NCBI GenBank assembly: GCA_035610365.1
Contig: CM069433.1
Span: forward strand, 171,694,882-171,758,881
Source of the DNA: Aquatica leii
Lineage: Eukaryota > Arthropoda > Insecta > Coleoptera > Lampyridae
Reading direction: 5' to 3'
Length of the DNA stretch: 64,000 nt
Under the pieces are notes generated by a model that was not told where the DNA came from, made no database searches, and saw nothing but the letters and a program-made list of their open reading frames with translations. Both the position numbers and the translations under genes were made by a program. Position 1 is the first letter of the stretch. Each line of letters begins with the position of its first letter. Below are positions 36,583 to 48,099 of the stretch, piece by piece.

Positions 36583-38175
36583 CCCAGTCAACACAGTTAG
36601 AATCTGTTTTGAATTTCATGAGTATAATGAAAGAAACCGTGGATTCGTTTTCTAAAATCCAAAACTGTTTACTAACAGTTTCCTTTTTTAGTAACTTAGT
36701 GAGTTTGTTTCCTTTAGCATTTGAGTTTGTTTCGTCATCCCGATATGAAACAGATTCGGTTGACAAAAAGAAAACTGTTTCGGATTTTAGAATTTAAGAT
36801 GTGTGGTAACTATTAAAAAGCAAAAATGTTTACATTTTTAAAATGCTAAACATATTCGGAACATAATATCAGCTACAGTTCCAGTATTTAGACAATGTAT
36901 TTGTTTCGGAATCGAAATACAGTTATAGTTTTGAATTTATGCAACAGTAACAGTTTCTCTTCATACAATTTGAAACAATTACCTACTTTCACAACGAAAC
37001 AGTTGATTTACATAGAACCTAAACACTTTTGATTTTTTAAAGGATTTTGGATGTCGTGCATATTGGGCGACAAATAATCGGTTTCGCTATAGAATATTTA
37101 ATAAAACTGTAAACTATATTAGCACTGAATGAATAATTCAATCTTGTTTTCTCATCATAATTAAAATAAAATTTTATTACGTATGTTTAGTTTTGTTTTT
37201 TCCTTTATCCCTCTCATTTCTCTTAAAGGAAACGTGGATGAGTGTTTTGTCAATAAAAGTTTCTTCTTAAATTTATTTCATATATAACAAAGGGAACGGT
37301 TAGCTGATCATTTTCTAAAACTGTTGTTATGATGTAACAAAACGAAAACATTTCTAATTTGGTTTCTTAATAAAATGCATGTACTTAGTAATTGAATGCT
37401 AATGGAAACAGTAAAGGAATTAATCATTTTTGTACAAAATTAAAATTTCTATTAATTTATTAAATCGGTGACCTCTGAAACCTGCAACTTTTAATAACAT
37501 TAGAATCATATATTGGCAGTATTCAATATCTTTGAAGAAACGTTTTTAAGGTTTAGATGTTTATTTTATATTTTTACAAAATCTCTATTGTTGTACTTGA
37601 ACACGATAGGTACCTACCTGATGTTTCCGTTATCTTGCATTAGCTGATGTTAAAACAAGTTTTCATGTTCTTCTAATATTCATTAAACGTGTTCCAAGCC
37701 CTAGAGTTCTACTTCAAATCATCAGTTACTTTATAATATGTTTTAAATTATTTTTAGTTTTACTTGTTTAGATACCAATTTACAGAAGTTTGACGCATAG
37801 GCGTGTTAGAACTATCCAATAAATATTTCAAAGATTAACAATTTAGTGGACTATTAAAATGTACTTATTAATTAGACAAATCAAAATCAGTAATGCTTGT
37901 ATTAAAATTTTCTTAGTCTACCGTATTTCATATTTTAATTTAGTCTTAATTTTACTAATGTTTTATTATTTATACTAAAATGCACTTTGCTTATAACATA
38001 TATTAGGTATTATTTTATTTCTTCTTATTGATATATAATTATATGAATGAAAAGGCAAATATAAATTCATAATAAAAAACGAAAATCAGTTCTACAACGA
38101 TAACCAAACAGTAAATTTAAGTAGCTACACTAACCTTCAGTAATATTTTAATTTAAAAAAATATGTCCTAATTAA

Positions 38176-38315
38176 GGCCCGGTTTCTTAACTAAATAATT
38201 CAATTAAACTAAGATTAGTTACTTTACTAATAAAGGAATTGACAATTTTCATTGGTCTATAAGTTATGTAACTAATTTAGTTTAATTTAACTATTTAATT
38301 CAGAAACCGCGGGCC
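38176..38315. mobile_element. MITE, 140 bp, TAA target duplication (PIF/Harbinger-like)
   Basis: Left end GGCCCGGTTTCTTAACTAAATA and right end, reverse complemented, GGCCCGCGGTTTCTGAATTAAA form a gapped inverted repeat that extends about 45 bp inward. TAA flanks both ends (38173-38175 and 38316-38318). A TWA target duplication with G-rich ends is typical of PIF/Harbinger-derived MITEs. It lies within the 5' non-coding part of the larger element. Confidence 0.75.
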
Positions 38316-38932
38316 TAATAAGTATTTGATTTCAACCTATTTCATTTTTCCCTTAAATTTTATTATTTTGATTAATTTCAAATTTGGTGATTGCTTTTGA
38401 CGTCATCATTCTTAAGCCCTAAGTCTGCTGTTACAAGACAATATGGTTATATAGTAGAGAATAGAAATCTTATTTGTTGAATAATATAAACGTTAAGCCT
38501 GTCTTCGGGTGTCTAGCAAATTCATGGAACAAGAATTTTCTGAAAACAGTAACCTTCAAAAACAATAAAACCAGGTAAACTGTATATATACTAAAGAAAC
38601 TTTTGGCGGTAAAGTGGCCTTTAAGTATGTCTGTCATTAAAGATCAAAATAGAATATATTTTGAAAAAAGGATTTAGTTAGTCATAGTAGTCTTTTTGAA
38701 ATCTACAAAAAAAAAGGAATACGCATGTTTGTGTTTTATGAAACTTATGAAATATTTCTATAATATTTTGTAACCACATCAGCATCGGCAGTAAGAAAAG
38801 TGATTTTTAGAGATTTTTTATGTGTGTAGAGGAAGTGTATTTATAGTATTACAGTGTGTTTTAGTAGTTACTTGTAAAGTGTATACGGTGCAAATTACAC
38901 ATCGAATTTAAAATGTAAGTATAATTATGTTA

Positions 38933-38943
38933 TAATAATAATA

Positions 38944-38975
<32 letters not shown>

Positions 38976-39004
38976 TATTATTATTATTATTATTCTTATT
39001 ATTA
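38933..39004. repeat. (AAT)n-(ATT)n simple repeat, self-complementary
   Basis: About a dozen AAT triplets run directly into about ten ATT triplets, so the whole 70 bp can fold on itself. Confidence 0.9.
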
Positions 39005-40378
39005 AAATACTTAAATAAAGTCGGGTATGCATTTTTCATACATAAGACAAAATGCAATGCAATACTAAACACAAAAAAGTTTTAAATAAACTTTTATAAC
39101 GTTCGTGTCCGCATAATCAAACCCTACTTTATTTAAATCAGTGAACAAATTACTATACCAAAACATATACCGTCAATGAGTTAGATTTTTAAATGGTCTG
39201 CGATTTGCCCTCTTATTAAATGGTCGAGTAAGCTGGGTTTACGCTAATAGATTTGTGCATGTAATGTGTAACAAATTATTTGAACACATATTTCTGTTCA
39301 TATCAAAAAACAATTTTATAATTTTTTTTAATTGATGCTTATTTATTATTATTTCCTTGACTTCTATCACATACTTGTTTGTTGCCAGTCTTTTTAAAGT
39401 TTGATTTAAATAAAGCAGTTTATATTTCAAGAAAAATCTATTAAAATCTTACTTTAGTAAAATTGAGAAAATTAACTGCTTAAATGTTGAATGGATTGAA
39501 ATAATTAGTCAGGACTTGGGGGCTAACAGGGTAATTACTATACTGTTGTTGGTATACCTATGTATACATTAATAATGTAATGACTTAAAAGTTGAAAATT
39601 CTAATTTAATTTAACTTTACCTTTGGAATTGCAAGCATATCCTTTCCCTTTTGTTAGCCAGTTAACCAATAAGAAAAGTATATTATTATAATATATATAA
39701 ACTATAGGAAAAAATTTAAAAAAAACTGTTATAAATTAAAAAATCGATTTCAATAGCAAAATCAAGTTTTTTGAATTTAGGTATTTAAAAACACTGATTT
39801 TTTTCATACACCCTGCTTGCAATAGTAAAAAATAGCTATAAGTACATACATAAATATTATATTATATGATTTATAACTAAATGCGCGTGGGTGGTACTAT
39901 GTGTGGGTCGAATTTTCATTGAAACAATATAGTTCATTGATTTGATACAAAATCAACTGAAAATTTTTCAGTCTGAAGATTTGCTCGCACAAGCCTATTT
40001 CAGTAAATTTGAATGGTGTAAATCCAGCCTTACTTAAATCGATGAGTACTTTTATGCAAATAATTTTAAACTTTTGTAAATAAAACTGGAAAGATCATGG
40101 AATGAATAAATGATAATTTCATAAAATCTATCGGTGGGACGCGACGTTATTAGTTGAGGCGTAGGTGAACATCATTGTCTTTTTACAGTTATTAATGGTG
40201 ACAATTGTGCTTTTTCTGTTACCACTATTACTTAACAAAATGAATGAATCATAAGACAGAATAAATAAGAAAGACAAAACTGTAAACACACGCAACAACT
40301 GCTCATTAATTAGTTGTTTTTGGTTAAGTACTTATAGTAAAATTTCAGTTTTAGTTGCAAGATATCTGCATCTATAAA

Positions 40379-43300
40379 ATGGAAAAGACCAAGGTAAGAT
40401 GTTTTGATCATTTAACATTTAGGTACTGTAATAAAGTATAAGAAATAATCATAAGGTGAAGTTAATCATATCTATTGTCAAACTTAAAACTGTCGTGCCT
40501 TGAATTTTCTTTTATATCGATTAATTGGTTCCCAACAAATAATAGGTACTAATACACACATATATGTACATACGTATATATATATATATATTTGTTCGAA
40601 TCTAGCTTTAATGATTAAGATCCTCAAAAGTGTTTCAAGTTTCAACTCTAATTTTTGTACCTTAACAAACATTGAATTAAATTTTGATCGTTGTTTTATG
40701 TTAGCATCGAATAATTACTTATTTAATTATGTTAGGTATATTCAATGGCGTAACTAACAAAAGGAAAAAAAAAGAAAATCTCGGAAAAATCGTAGTACCT
40801 TATATCAATGCTTATATAAAGAAAAATTCATACCTCTTGCCAGTAGGGTTAGGGTAATATGAATCAAACGTAAAAGTGCAACAAAAACATAGTAATTTTA
40901 AACAAATGTTACGTAAAAAATTATTCAAATTCTCAAAGATTTTTTTTATGTAGACATTGCATACGTATACTTTGGTTTTTCATCACACCTTTGCAGTAAC
41001 AGTACATTATCTAAAAGAAAAAATTATTATAGGTCTTTTACCATGCATGTTGAGAAATATGAAAATAATAAATAAAATTTGAACCAGATACTTTTCTTGC
41101 GTAATAAATTCCAACTCAATTTATGCATTCAAATAAGTACGTATAAAGCATATAACTACAAATTCGGAGGATATCATCAAAACAACATTCATAAAGCTTT
41201 TCTTACTTTTTATTTGAATAACTCGTAAACGCAAGACGACTTCTGTATGTGCTTCGTTCTGACGGAGTTACGCGAATATTTACAATGTTAGAATAGCAAA
41301 ACCAGCATAACTGCTGATAACATGTTCATAACAACGAAAACGAAATTATTTTTTTCCACGACGGTCAATAAAATCCTTTATTGTATGTTCAATAGTAATT
41401 TCGGAATATAGTGCATTGTTTTATACACATTTTTATTGTGCTTCAACTACCATGTTTTAACAAAGGTGGCGTTGACCGGCCCCGCGTATGTCAGATTGGT
41501 AGTTTTTAACATCTTAAAAATAAAAATATCACTCATCCCATTTTATGTAACAGCAACAGTCGTAGAAAAAATATAGTGTAGAACTCGTATGGAATGACCA
41601 TTTCCTATTCGTATGATTTGCAGCACTCATAAGAAATGCATGTTTTCCATGCTCTTAATCTTTTGTTAAAGTAGTCGGAATGCAATTGAATCATTTGTAT
41701 GATTTTTAAAATATTTAAAAATTACATTAAATTTAAATTACTAGACTTCACTCTTTGCTTCAGAAGCTGTCAGTGACAAGACGTACTATGCGAAAACCCA
41801 TTGGATAGTTAAGTAAAAGGCACCTGAAAAGGTTAATGGCAAATGCATTACAAATTAATAATGCTGAAATTGAAAAACTGTCAACAATCAATGCAGTTGG
41901 AGCAAGTCAATTATTGAAAGACGAGTTAGTTGTGCCTGAGCCAAATTTTAATTGTTCCTTACCAAGTTGCTCTCCCGGTACTAGCAAAGAACATTTTGTT
42001 CAAACTGAAAATACACCTAGATCTAATTTAAAACCTTTAGAAAAAAATGAATACATTAAATCACAGTTAGCACAGTGGGTTTCAAATTTTAATATATCTC
42101 GTTCAGCAGTAAATGAACTATTACAAATTTTGAAAACAGAACTTTCCTATCTGCCTACTGATGCAAGAACACTGATGCTCACACCCCGTTCGTTATCAAA
42201 CCGAATTATAGACATCCCTCCCGGTCGATATTGCCATTTAGGAATTTGTGATGGTTTGAAATATATTTTTGGTATTTATAATATTCAATCACACCTACAA
42301 GCTATTTCTTTGAATGTAAATGTGGATGGGCTGCCAATAGCAAAAAGTTCTACGAGCCAATTTTGGCCAATCATAATGTCAATTAGTCGTCCTGATTGTT
42401 ATCCTGAACCTTTTGTGGTAGGAGTATATCACGGAAATAAAAAACCTTTACAAGCAAATGATTTTATGAAAAGTTTTGTCGATGAAATGAAGGAACTACT
42501 TACCAGCGGCTTTCAATTTAATAACACAACTATTCAAGTAACACTAAATGCTATTATTTGCGACGCTCCCGCAAAAGCATTTATTTTGGGTGTAAAGGGA
42601 CACACTTCATACAACGGTTGTAATAAGTGCGAACAAGAAGGTACATTAATAGATGGACGAATGACCTATCAAAATGGACGATTAAGAACTGATGAAAGTT
42701 TCAGAAATATGACAGACGAAGACTATCATAGAGAAAAATCTATTCTTACCGAGTTGAAGATTGGCTTAGTTAGTCATGTAGCTCTTGACTACATGCACTT
42801 GGTATGCCTAGGAGTTGTAAAGCGCATATTGAAATTTTACGTTTGTGGTGCCAAAAATATACGTTTAAATAAATTACAAATAGCAAATGTATCAGAAAAA
42901 TTACAAACATTTAAACAGTTTATACCATCAGAATTTGCAAGACTGCCAAGGCCTTTGTTAGAACTTGATAGGTGGAAGGCAACCGAGTTGCGGTTATTTA
43001 TTTTGTACACGGGAGGTCTGTTATTAAAACCAGTATTATCTCAATCTCAATTCACACATTATATGACTTTACATACAGCAACACGAATCTTGGCATCAAA
43101 AGAATTATCTAAAAAATATCACGATTACGCAAAGCAATTATTAACCTATTTTGTTGAAAAATATTCGATACATTATGGGAAGTCATTTGTAACATATAAT
43201 GTGCACAATTTAATACATTTAGCTGATGACGTTGAAAAATTTGGCCCATTAGATTCATTTAGTGCTTTTAAATATGAAAATGAACTATTCAAAATTAAAA

Positions 43301-43788
43301 ATATGCTGCAAACTTCAAACAGACCATTAGAACAAATTATCAACCGAATAGTAGAAAAAAGAAGAAATAGGACACCTGTAGGAATAAAGAAATACCCAAT
43401 TTTAGAAAAAGAACACACCAATGGTCCAATATTACATTTTAAGACAGTCAAACAATACGAGAAGCTAATAGATAAAAACATAAGTTTAACCCTGAAGAAG
43501 AATGGTAATTGTTGCATTGTTGACGATGGGTGTATTCTTAATATACAAAACATTGTTGAATGCAACGATCAAATATATTTAATTGGGAAAAAAATGGTTT
43601 CTTTAGAATCATGTACAGACTATCCGTGTGAATCAACTCTCTTGAATATTTATATTGCTAGTGAAGACACTAATAATCCCCTATGTTTCTACACATATGA
43701 TCAGATATTAAGCAAATGTATGAAGTTACCTTATTTGGATGGAAATATTTTTTTAATTTTACCACTCATTCATCAAACCGATCACTAG
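40379..43788 (+). CDS. Putative transposase of the EnSpm/CACTA-like element (TNP2-like)
   Basis: An uninterrupted 650-codon frame runs from the ATG at 41836 to 43788. A perfect splice donor after a five-codon ATG exon (MEKTK, 40379-40393, AAG|GTAAGA) can join to 41809 (GGATAG|TTA) in frame, adding LSKRHLKRL and giving 664 aa. A stronger-looking acceptor at 41763 would instead leave an in-frame TAG at 41806. Numbered from 41836: NVDGLP (Asp about 164), WPI (about 177), FVVGVYHGNKKP, a candidate second Asp in ICDAPAKAF (about 243), a zinc-type CNKC (262-265), LDYMHLVCLGV (about 317-327), RWKATELRLFILYTG (about 380-394), YNVHNLIHLADDVEKFG (about 454-470) and SAFKYENEL. These words recur in a widespread invertebrate family like plant Transposase_21/TNP2. 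A nuclear cut-and-paste role is inferred. No decay is seen. Confidence 0.75.
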
Positions 43789-44203
43789 TTTTATATTTGT
43801 AAGTATGTGTGTAATAATTAACCCAGATATTACTTATATCGTAGTTAATAATGAATTTTTAAACTATAAATGATATTATTCTAAAATAATATTTCATAAA
43901 AATTTAAAAATATTAAGGTGTCCTTAAAAAATGCGAGTAATAAACGACCGTTGTCATGATCAAAAAATAATAATATACAGACACTGATCATGCTTTTCAG
44001 AAAATAACTTTACCACATTACGGTAAAAGGTGAAAAAATAATCCCGTACTTTAGAGTAATTTTATATTTAAACTGATACATACACATAGCCCCTATAAAA
44101 ATATTAATGTAAAATCAGTCATGTTCATCAAAGTGAATCCGTACGGATTCTGAATTTGTTACTAATTGATGCATTTTCCATTTAATAAGTAATACACTTT
44201 CAG
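43789..44203. other. Spacer between the two genes of the EnSpm/CACTA-like element
   Basis: About 415 bp, AT-rich and without an ORF. It ends in a 3' splice site (ACACTTTCAG at 44203) just before the exon that carries the start codon of the second gene, so the second transcript may have an upstream non-coding exon. Confidence 0.5.
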
Positions 44204-44224
44204 AAAATTCAGTACGCAGTAATA

Positions 44225-45990
44225 ATGGACTGGCCATGTGTTAATGGTGAAGAAAACTACAGCGTAGCATTAAGTAGCTGGATCTTCCAACAAGATAATA
44301 AATATTTTTGTTATTGGCCCCCCAGGAGCAATGAAGTAAAGAAGTTTATTAAACTTCTTAGGCGTCCCGCAGAAGATTGGCATAAATTTGAAATCAAAGT
44401 TGTTGCTGTATACGGTACTTACAATACCTTTCAATATTGAAAAATTGTGTTAATAATGATACATTTTGCAGAAACTTATGCAGAAGCAGTTAACAAGGAA
44501 AGAAGGTTAGTGGATTATTGTTTAACAAGTGAAGAGAATGACGAAGGTCGTAACCAACACCGTTCCCACTATAGCACCAAACAGCTACATGTTTCACCTC
44601 CACCTACTTTAAATAAAGATCCACAAACACTGATTCAGCTCAATAATGTGTCTTATGACACATACAAAGATTACCGGGCAATGATAGATGAACCTATTCC
44701 TATTATCCCAGAACCATGTAAGTTATCCACTATTATTGCTTACGTTGTGTATGTAAAGAAAAAATATTTTAGCATATTCTCTGGAACCTAGAGAGCAGCC
44801 TGAAGCATTATATGAACTCGACAACAATTTGGAAATTGATGCACAAAATACACCATCGGGAAGAAGCAGTAATGGTAATATCTTGCTGGTATTGATTTCA
44901 TAAAGCAAAGACACCACAATTTACATAATTAGACCTCAAACCATGCTTATTTTTAATAGAATCTAAAGTTGCGTAAATTGTGGTCGGTTGCACGTTGCTT
45001 AATACATAATAATTTTGTTAAAATATAATTCACAAAATGAAAAATTAAACAAACGTCTATTAATTTTTTTAACAATTAACCCAATATATATACATTATAA
45101 CATTGTTTTTATGATATTATACCCATGTGACTGTTGGTGACCTATATTTACTACAAATGTTTTTTTTAGATTTTGAATCTGAATTGGAAACTAGAAAGAA
45201 CAAAGAGCAGTCTGATTTAATAAGTAAGGCGCTTTAAGTACTTAAACTTCATACAAATCAAAAACCGTTGCACGTTATTATCTAAGGGCTATAAGATTCT
45301 ATATTGAAAAACTAGATTAACAGTGTGAGGTGCAACGGGTTTTGAATTGTACGACGTGTATGTGCTTTGATTCTAATAAATGTATTTGATTTAGATCAAG
45401 AACTACTAAAGCGCATTAGTGGACAGGTGGCTCAGCTGTTAACATTGGTAAACTCGATGGACGACCGATTGCGAAGACTGGAGCATAAACTAAATGTTCA
45501 GCCACGATTACTACCAGAAGAAGATAACATTCCAAAACTTCCATTCAAAACAATCCAAGAACTAAAAACATTTGAGACTGATTATTCAGATGATGTTCAT
45601 AATGCCATGGTAATTTATAGTTATTGCGTTATTGCACGATGCTTTATTAATTATTCGTAGGTTAATCGAGTATCCTTAGTGTCAGGAAAAGACATGCGGA
45701 CCTGCATTTTTAATCAATTATCTGATGTTTTGGCTCCCGAGGTAGGACATTTGTGTTCTTGGGCAGGCAGAAATAATAATTATTCAATTCAAAACACTGT
45801 TATAACTAAAATTTTATTAGGTATGTTTCATAATACTCTTAACAAAAATTTAGTATTAAGTCATATTTGTTTAGATGCTACTAGAAAGAATTTTCCTGAA
45901 ACAAAAAAAAATGATTTTGAGAATGTCGTGAAGGATTGGTTAAAGGCTGGTAACCAGCGGTACAAAAGGGCTCTTCAAAAACAACCTTAG
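44225..45990 (+). CDS. Six-exon gene with DUF4806-like C-terminus, second gene of the transposon
   Basis: Exons 44225-44414, 44472-44717, 44773-44874, 45170-45223, 45395-45609 and 45661-45990 all have GT...AG introns (for example TACG|GTACTT, CCAT|GTAAGT, ATAA|GTAAGG, CATG|GTAATT). Their phases (1,1,1,1,0) keep one frame, giving 378 aa and a stop at 45988-45990. An acceptor at 44203 implies an upstream 5' untranslated exon. The N-terminus (WIFQQDNKYFCYWPP) resembles the small N-terminal module of DUF4806 proteins. Exon 5 encodes a short coiled coil (VNSMDDRLRRLEHKL). Exons 5-6 (FKTIQELKTFETD, LCSWAGRNNNYSIQNTVITK, VVKDWLKAGNQRYKRAL) match DUF4806 as I recall it. It may be the DNA-binding helper, like TNPA of plant CACTA elements; that is inference. 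No stop or frameshift. Confidence 0.75.
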
Positions 45991-46475
45991 AAACACATAC
46001 TGGATTGTTTTTTTATGTAATTTTAAGCTTTTTTAATGTCGTTTGATTTATAAAATACTTTACTTATAAATAAAATACAATATTTGAATATAATGGTTTA
46101 TTTAAAGAAATCTGTATTCTTTTAATTGAAATGGAAACATACCGGTTACAAAAAAGAAACACAGAATGGATACAATTTGGCAACAGAATGGATACAAATT
46201 GGAAACCGATTTGATATATATGTACTGTTTATTAAGATTCTGTTTCTAAGTGGTGTGTAAACAGAATCAAAACTGTTTACAATTTGATTCGGTTCCGTAT
46301 AAATTTCGTTATGAAACAAAACATCACATGTTCTGAAACAGAAACGAATTTTTGAAGAGTATTTGTTACGAATTAAAATTCAGCATCCGTGGCGGACATA
46401 CACCCATCACGTTGCCATTAGAATGCCAAAAATAATTCGAAACAAGTAACAAAAATTAAGAATTTGTTTCCAAAC
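45991..46475. other. 3' non-coding part of the EnSpm/CACTA-like element
   Basis: An AATAAAATACAAT polyadenylation-type signal sits at about 46069. Subterminal motifs include GAAACA words, CTGTTTC (46240-46246), AACTGTTTAC (46271-46280), GATTCGGTT (46286-46294) and GAAACAG (46335-46341). The first and last of these echo the left subterminal region. Confidence 0.55.
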
Positions 46476-46501
46476 CAAAACGATTCTGTGTTGGCTGGGG
46501 T

Positions 46502-47479
46502 AACTAATTATTGTCCGTATTTGTCGGAACGGTGACTTACTCCCGAGCTAAAACTTGTTAAACGGGACCGAATAATTTCTCGATTCACGTTTTATATTAG
46601 TTTTAAGTTAATTAAGTTTATTTGATTTTATAATTAATTAGTTAATTTCGACGCGCACACGGCCGTGATTTTTGTTTTGTTTTGGTAATTAAGGTTTACC
46701 AATATTATTTTTTTTTATTTTGTTTTATTTCTTTAAATTTTTCTTATTTTGTATTTTGTTTTGTATTGTGCAGTTATTCAAACATTCATTTTGCGTTCTT
46801 TGTTTCTGTTTTGTGTGATTAATTTTGTTAATTTCAATACCATTATTATTTTATTCTATTCATTTTTTTTGTGTTCAAATAAATGTTAAATTGTTAAATG
46901 TAAAGAGCTTTTAATTCCGTCGGCTTCCGCGTGTGTTATTTTATTAGATTATTTTAGATTTTAGTGAGATACACTCTACTAAGGTAAGTCCGTTTAGAGT
47001 GTATCCTTCAGGAGCGGGCTTGTGGTTGGCAAAGGCCAGAAGTCAATTAAGCTTTACTCCTTCCTGGCGCCCTTTGATTTCGACATTATTACTTTCCGAT
47101 TTTGTGTATTTTTCGTCAAGTTATCCAATTCAATCACAAAACTTTTAAATATAACCCACCCCGTCTCCACTGAGCAGCGGCACACATCATTTGTGTTACC
47201 TCATTTCAGGCAGTGACATAGTTCCATCTTTTGCATGTAACAAAATGCCAAATAAACACAAAGACGGATGATTTAACAGCTTAATGAAAATTTGAAATAA
47301 ACCAATACAAAATTTAATCTACAACTTTGAATTATAACGTTGAATTTAAAAACGTAAAATAACTTCTTAAAATCAATCTAAAATCAATAAAACAAATTCA
47401 AAATACATGAAATGAATAACGTCAATACAAATACCGGGTCTTTCACGCAAGTAGTCGAACAACTTTAAACAACGGTTAC
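46502..47479 (-). repeat. Dispersed repeat copy C, proximal half with terminal inverted repeat
   Basis: On the minus strand, 47216 to 46502 reproduces copy B from about 33700 to 34370 (GAGGTAAC, then CTCAGTGGAGACGGGGTGGGTT, ACGGCCGTGTGCGCGT, GACAAATACGGACAATAAT). Bases 47250-47479 are the inverted partner of 35420-35640. Removing the inserted transposon gives one element of about 2.1 kb with terminal repeats of about 220 bp and no ORF, i.e. a non-autonomous DNA transposon. A target duplication could not be identified. Confidence 0.8.
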
Positions 47480-47703
47480 AACTTAATATAATAAATGTAT
47501 GTACCATAATCAAAAAAACGTTTCTATTCTATTATTAATCATCAAAGAGACTAGAAAATATAGTTTTGCGTTTACATGGCAGTATGCATAAATAGTTTTT
47601 TTTATATACCATATAGCTAATTTAATTGGTCTTTTAACTGCATTGTAAAATCAATCAATGCGTTTTAAATATTTAAGTGTTTCTAAAGTGGCTTATACGC
47701 ACG

Positions 47704-47877
47704 AATTATTTCACGACAAATTGTAAACTGTAAGTCCTTGTACACCTTACACAAAACAGTTGTAATTGTATTTTCAAATATTCAGCATTAGAATTGTAGC
47801 AACTAAACATTTTTATTGTAATAATAGTAAAGTAAATTATTTTTAAAAAACCGATTTAGATTAATCGAAAGTTAATT
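47704..47877 (+). repeat. 5' LTR (174 bp)
   Basis: Begins AATTATTTCACGACAAATTG and ends CGAAAGTTAATT. It matches the 3' LTR closely (for example CTTGTACAC, AGTTGTAATTGTATTTT and CATTTTTATTGTAATAAT) but lacks a 37-40 bp segment present in the 3' copy after AAATTGTAAA. Confidence 0.9.
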
Positions 47878-47896
47878 AGCGCAGTCTTTAGAATTT
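47878..47896 (+). promoter_or_regulatory. Primer-binding site, tRNA-Ser type
   Basis: AGCGCAGTCTTTAGAATT right after the LTR is close to TGGCGCAGTCGGTAGGATT, the site used by 17.6/297/ZAM-type errantiviruses, with four mismatches or so. Confidence 0.7.
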
Positions 47897-48099
47897 CCAG
47901 GATTCGTGTATCGAACGTGAGTTTTCCTGTTAACGATTGACTGGAAATCGTATCAAAAATTTGTGACATAGTAAAGTTGTGCAAGTGGCTCCTTAAAAAT
48001 CAAATAACCATAGGGTCCATCGCAGAACCGGTGCAACAACAGTGAAACGAAAAAAAAACGGAATTTGGAACAAAATCGTCCTAAATTGCAAGGAGGACC

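Larger units (their letters stand above)
36607..40378. other. 5' non-coding part of the EnSpm/CACTA-like element
   Basis: 3.8 kb without a supportable ORF. The outer 450 bp hold scattered short motifs: CAGTTTC/GAAACTG-type words at 36677-36683 and 36951-36957, GAAACAG at 36747-36753 and 36996-37002, CTGTTTC at 36775-36781, and GATTCGGTT at 36753-36761. GATTCGGTT recurs at 46286-46294 and GAAACAG/CTGTTTC words recur near the other end. Further in are a 140-bp MITE (38176-38315) and an AAT/ATT run (38933-39004). Confidence 0.6.
36583..46499 (+). mobile_element. EnSpm/CACTA-like DNA transposon, two genes, apparently intact
   Basis: The termini CCCAGTCAACACAG (36583-36596) and the reverse complement CCCAGCCAACACAG (46486-46499) match at 13 of 14 positions. 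GAATC and TTTTG words continue inward with small gaps. GT flanks both ends (36581-36582 and 46500-46501), a 2-bp target duplication. The borders are confirmed independently: repeat copy C ends at 36582 and continues at 46502 without loss. The element has two plus-strand genes (40379-43788 and 44225-45990) with clean splice sites and no inactivating change seen. Class assignment rests on the transposase-like protein, short terminal repeats, a short target duplication and dense subterminal motifs, all known of CACTA elements. The exact superfamily is an inference. Confidence 0.8.

Noticed and set aside
40560..40592. TATATA run as a promoter of the transposase gene
   Set aside because: It is a simple TA/CATA microsatellite and lies downstream of the candidate first coding exon.
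43173..43565. 130-codon minus-strand ORF
   Set aside because: Shadow of the transposase gene on the plus strand.
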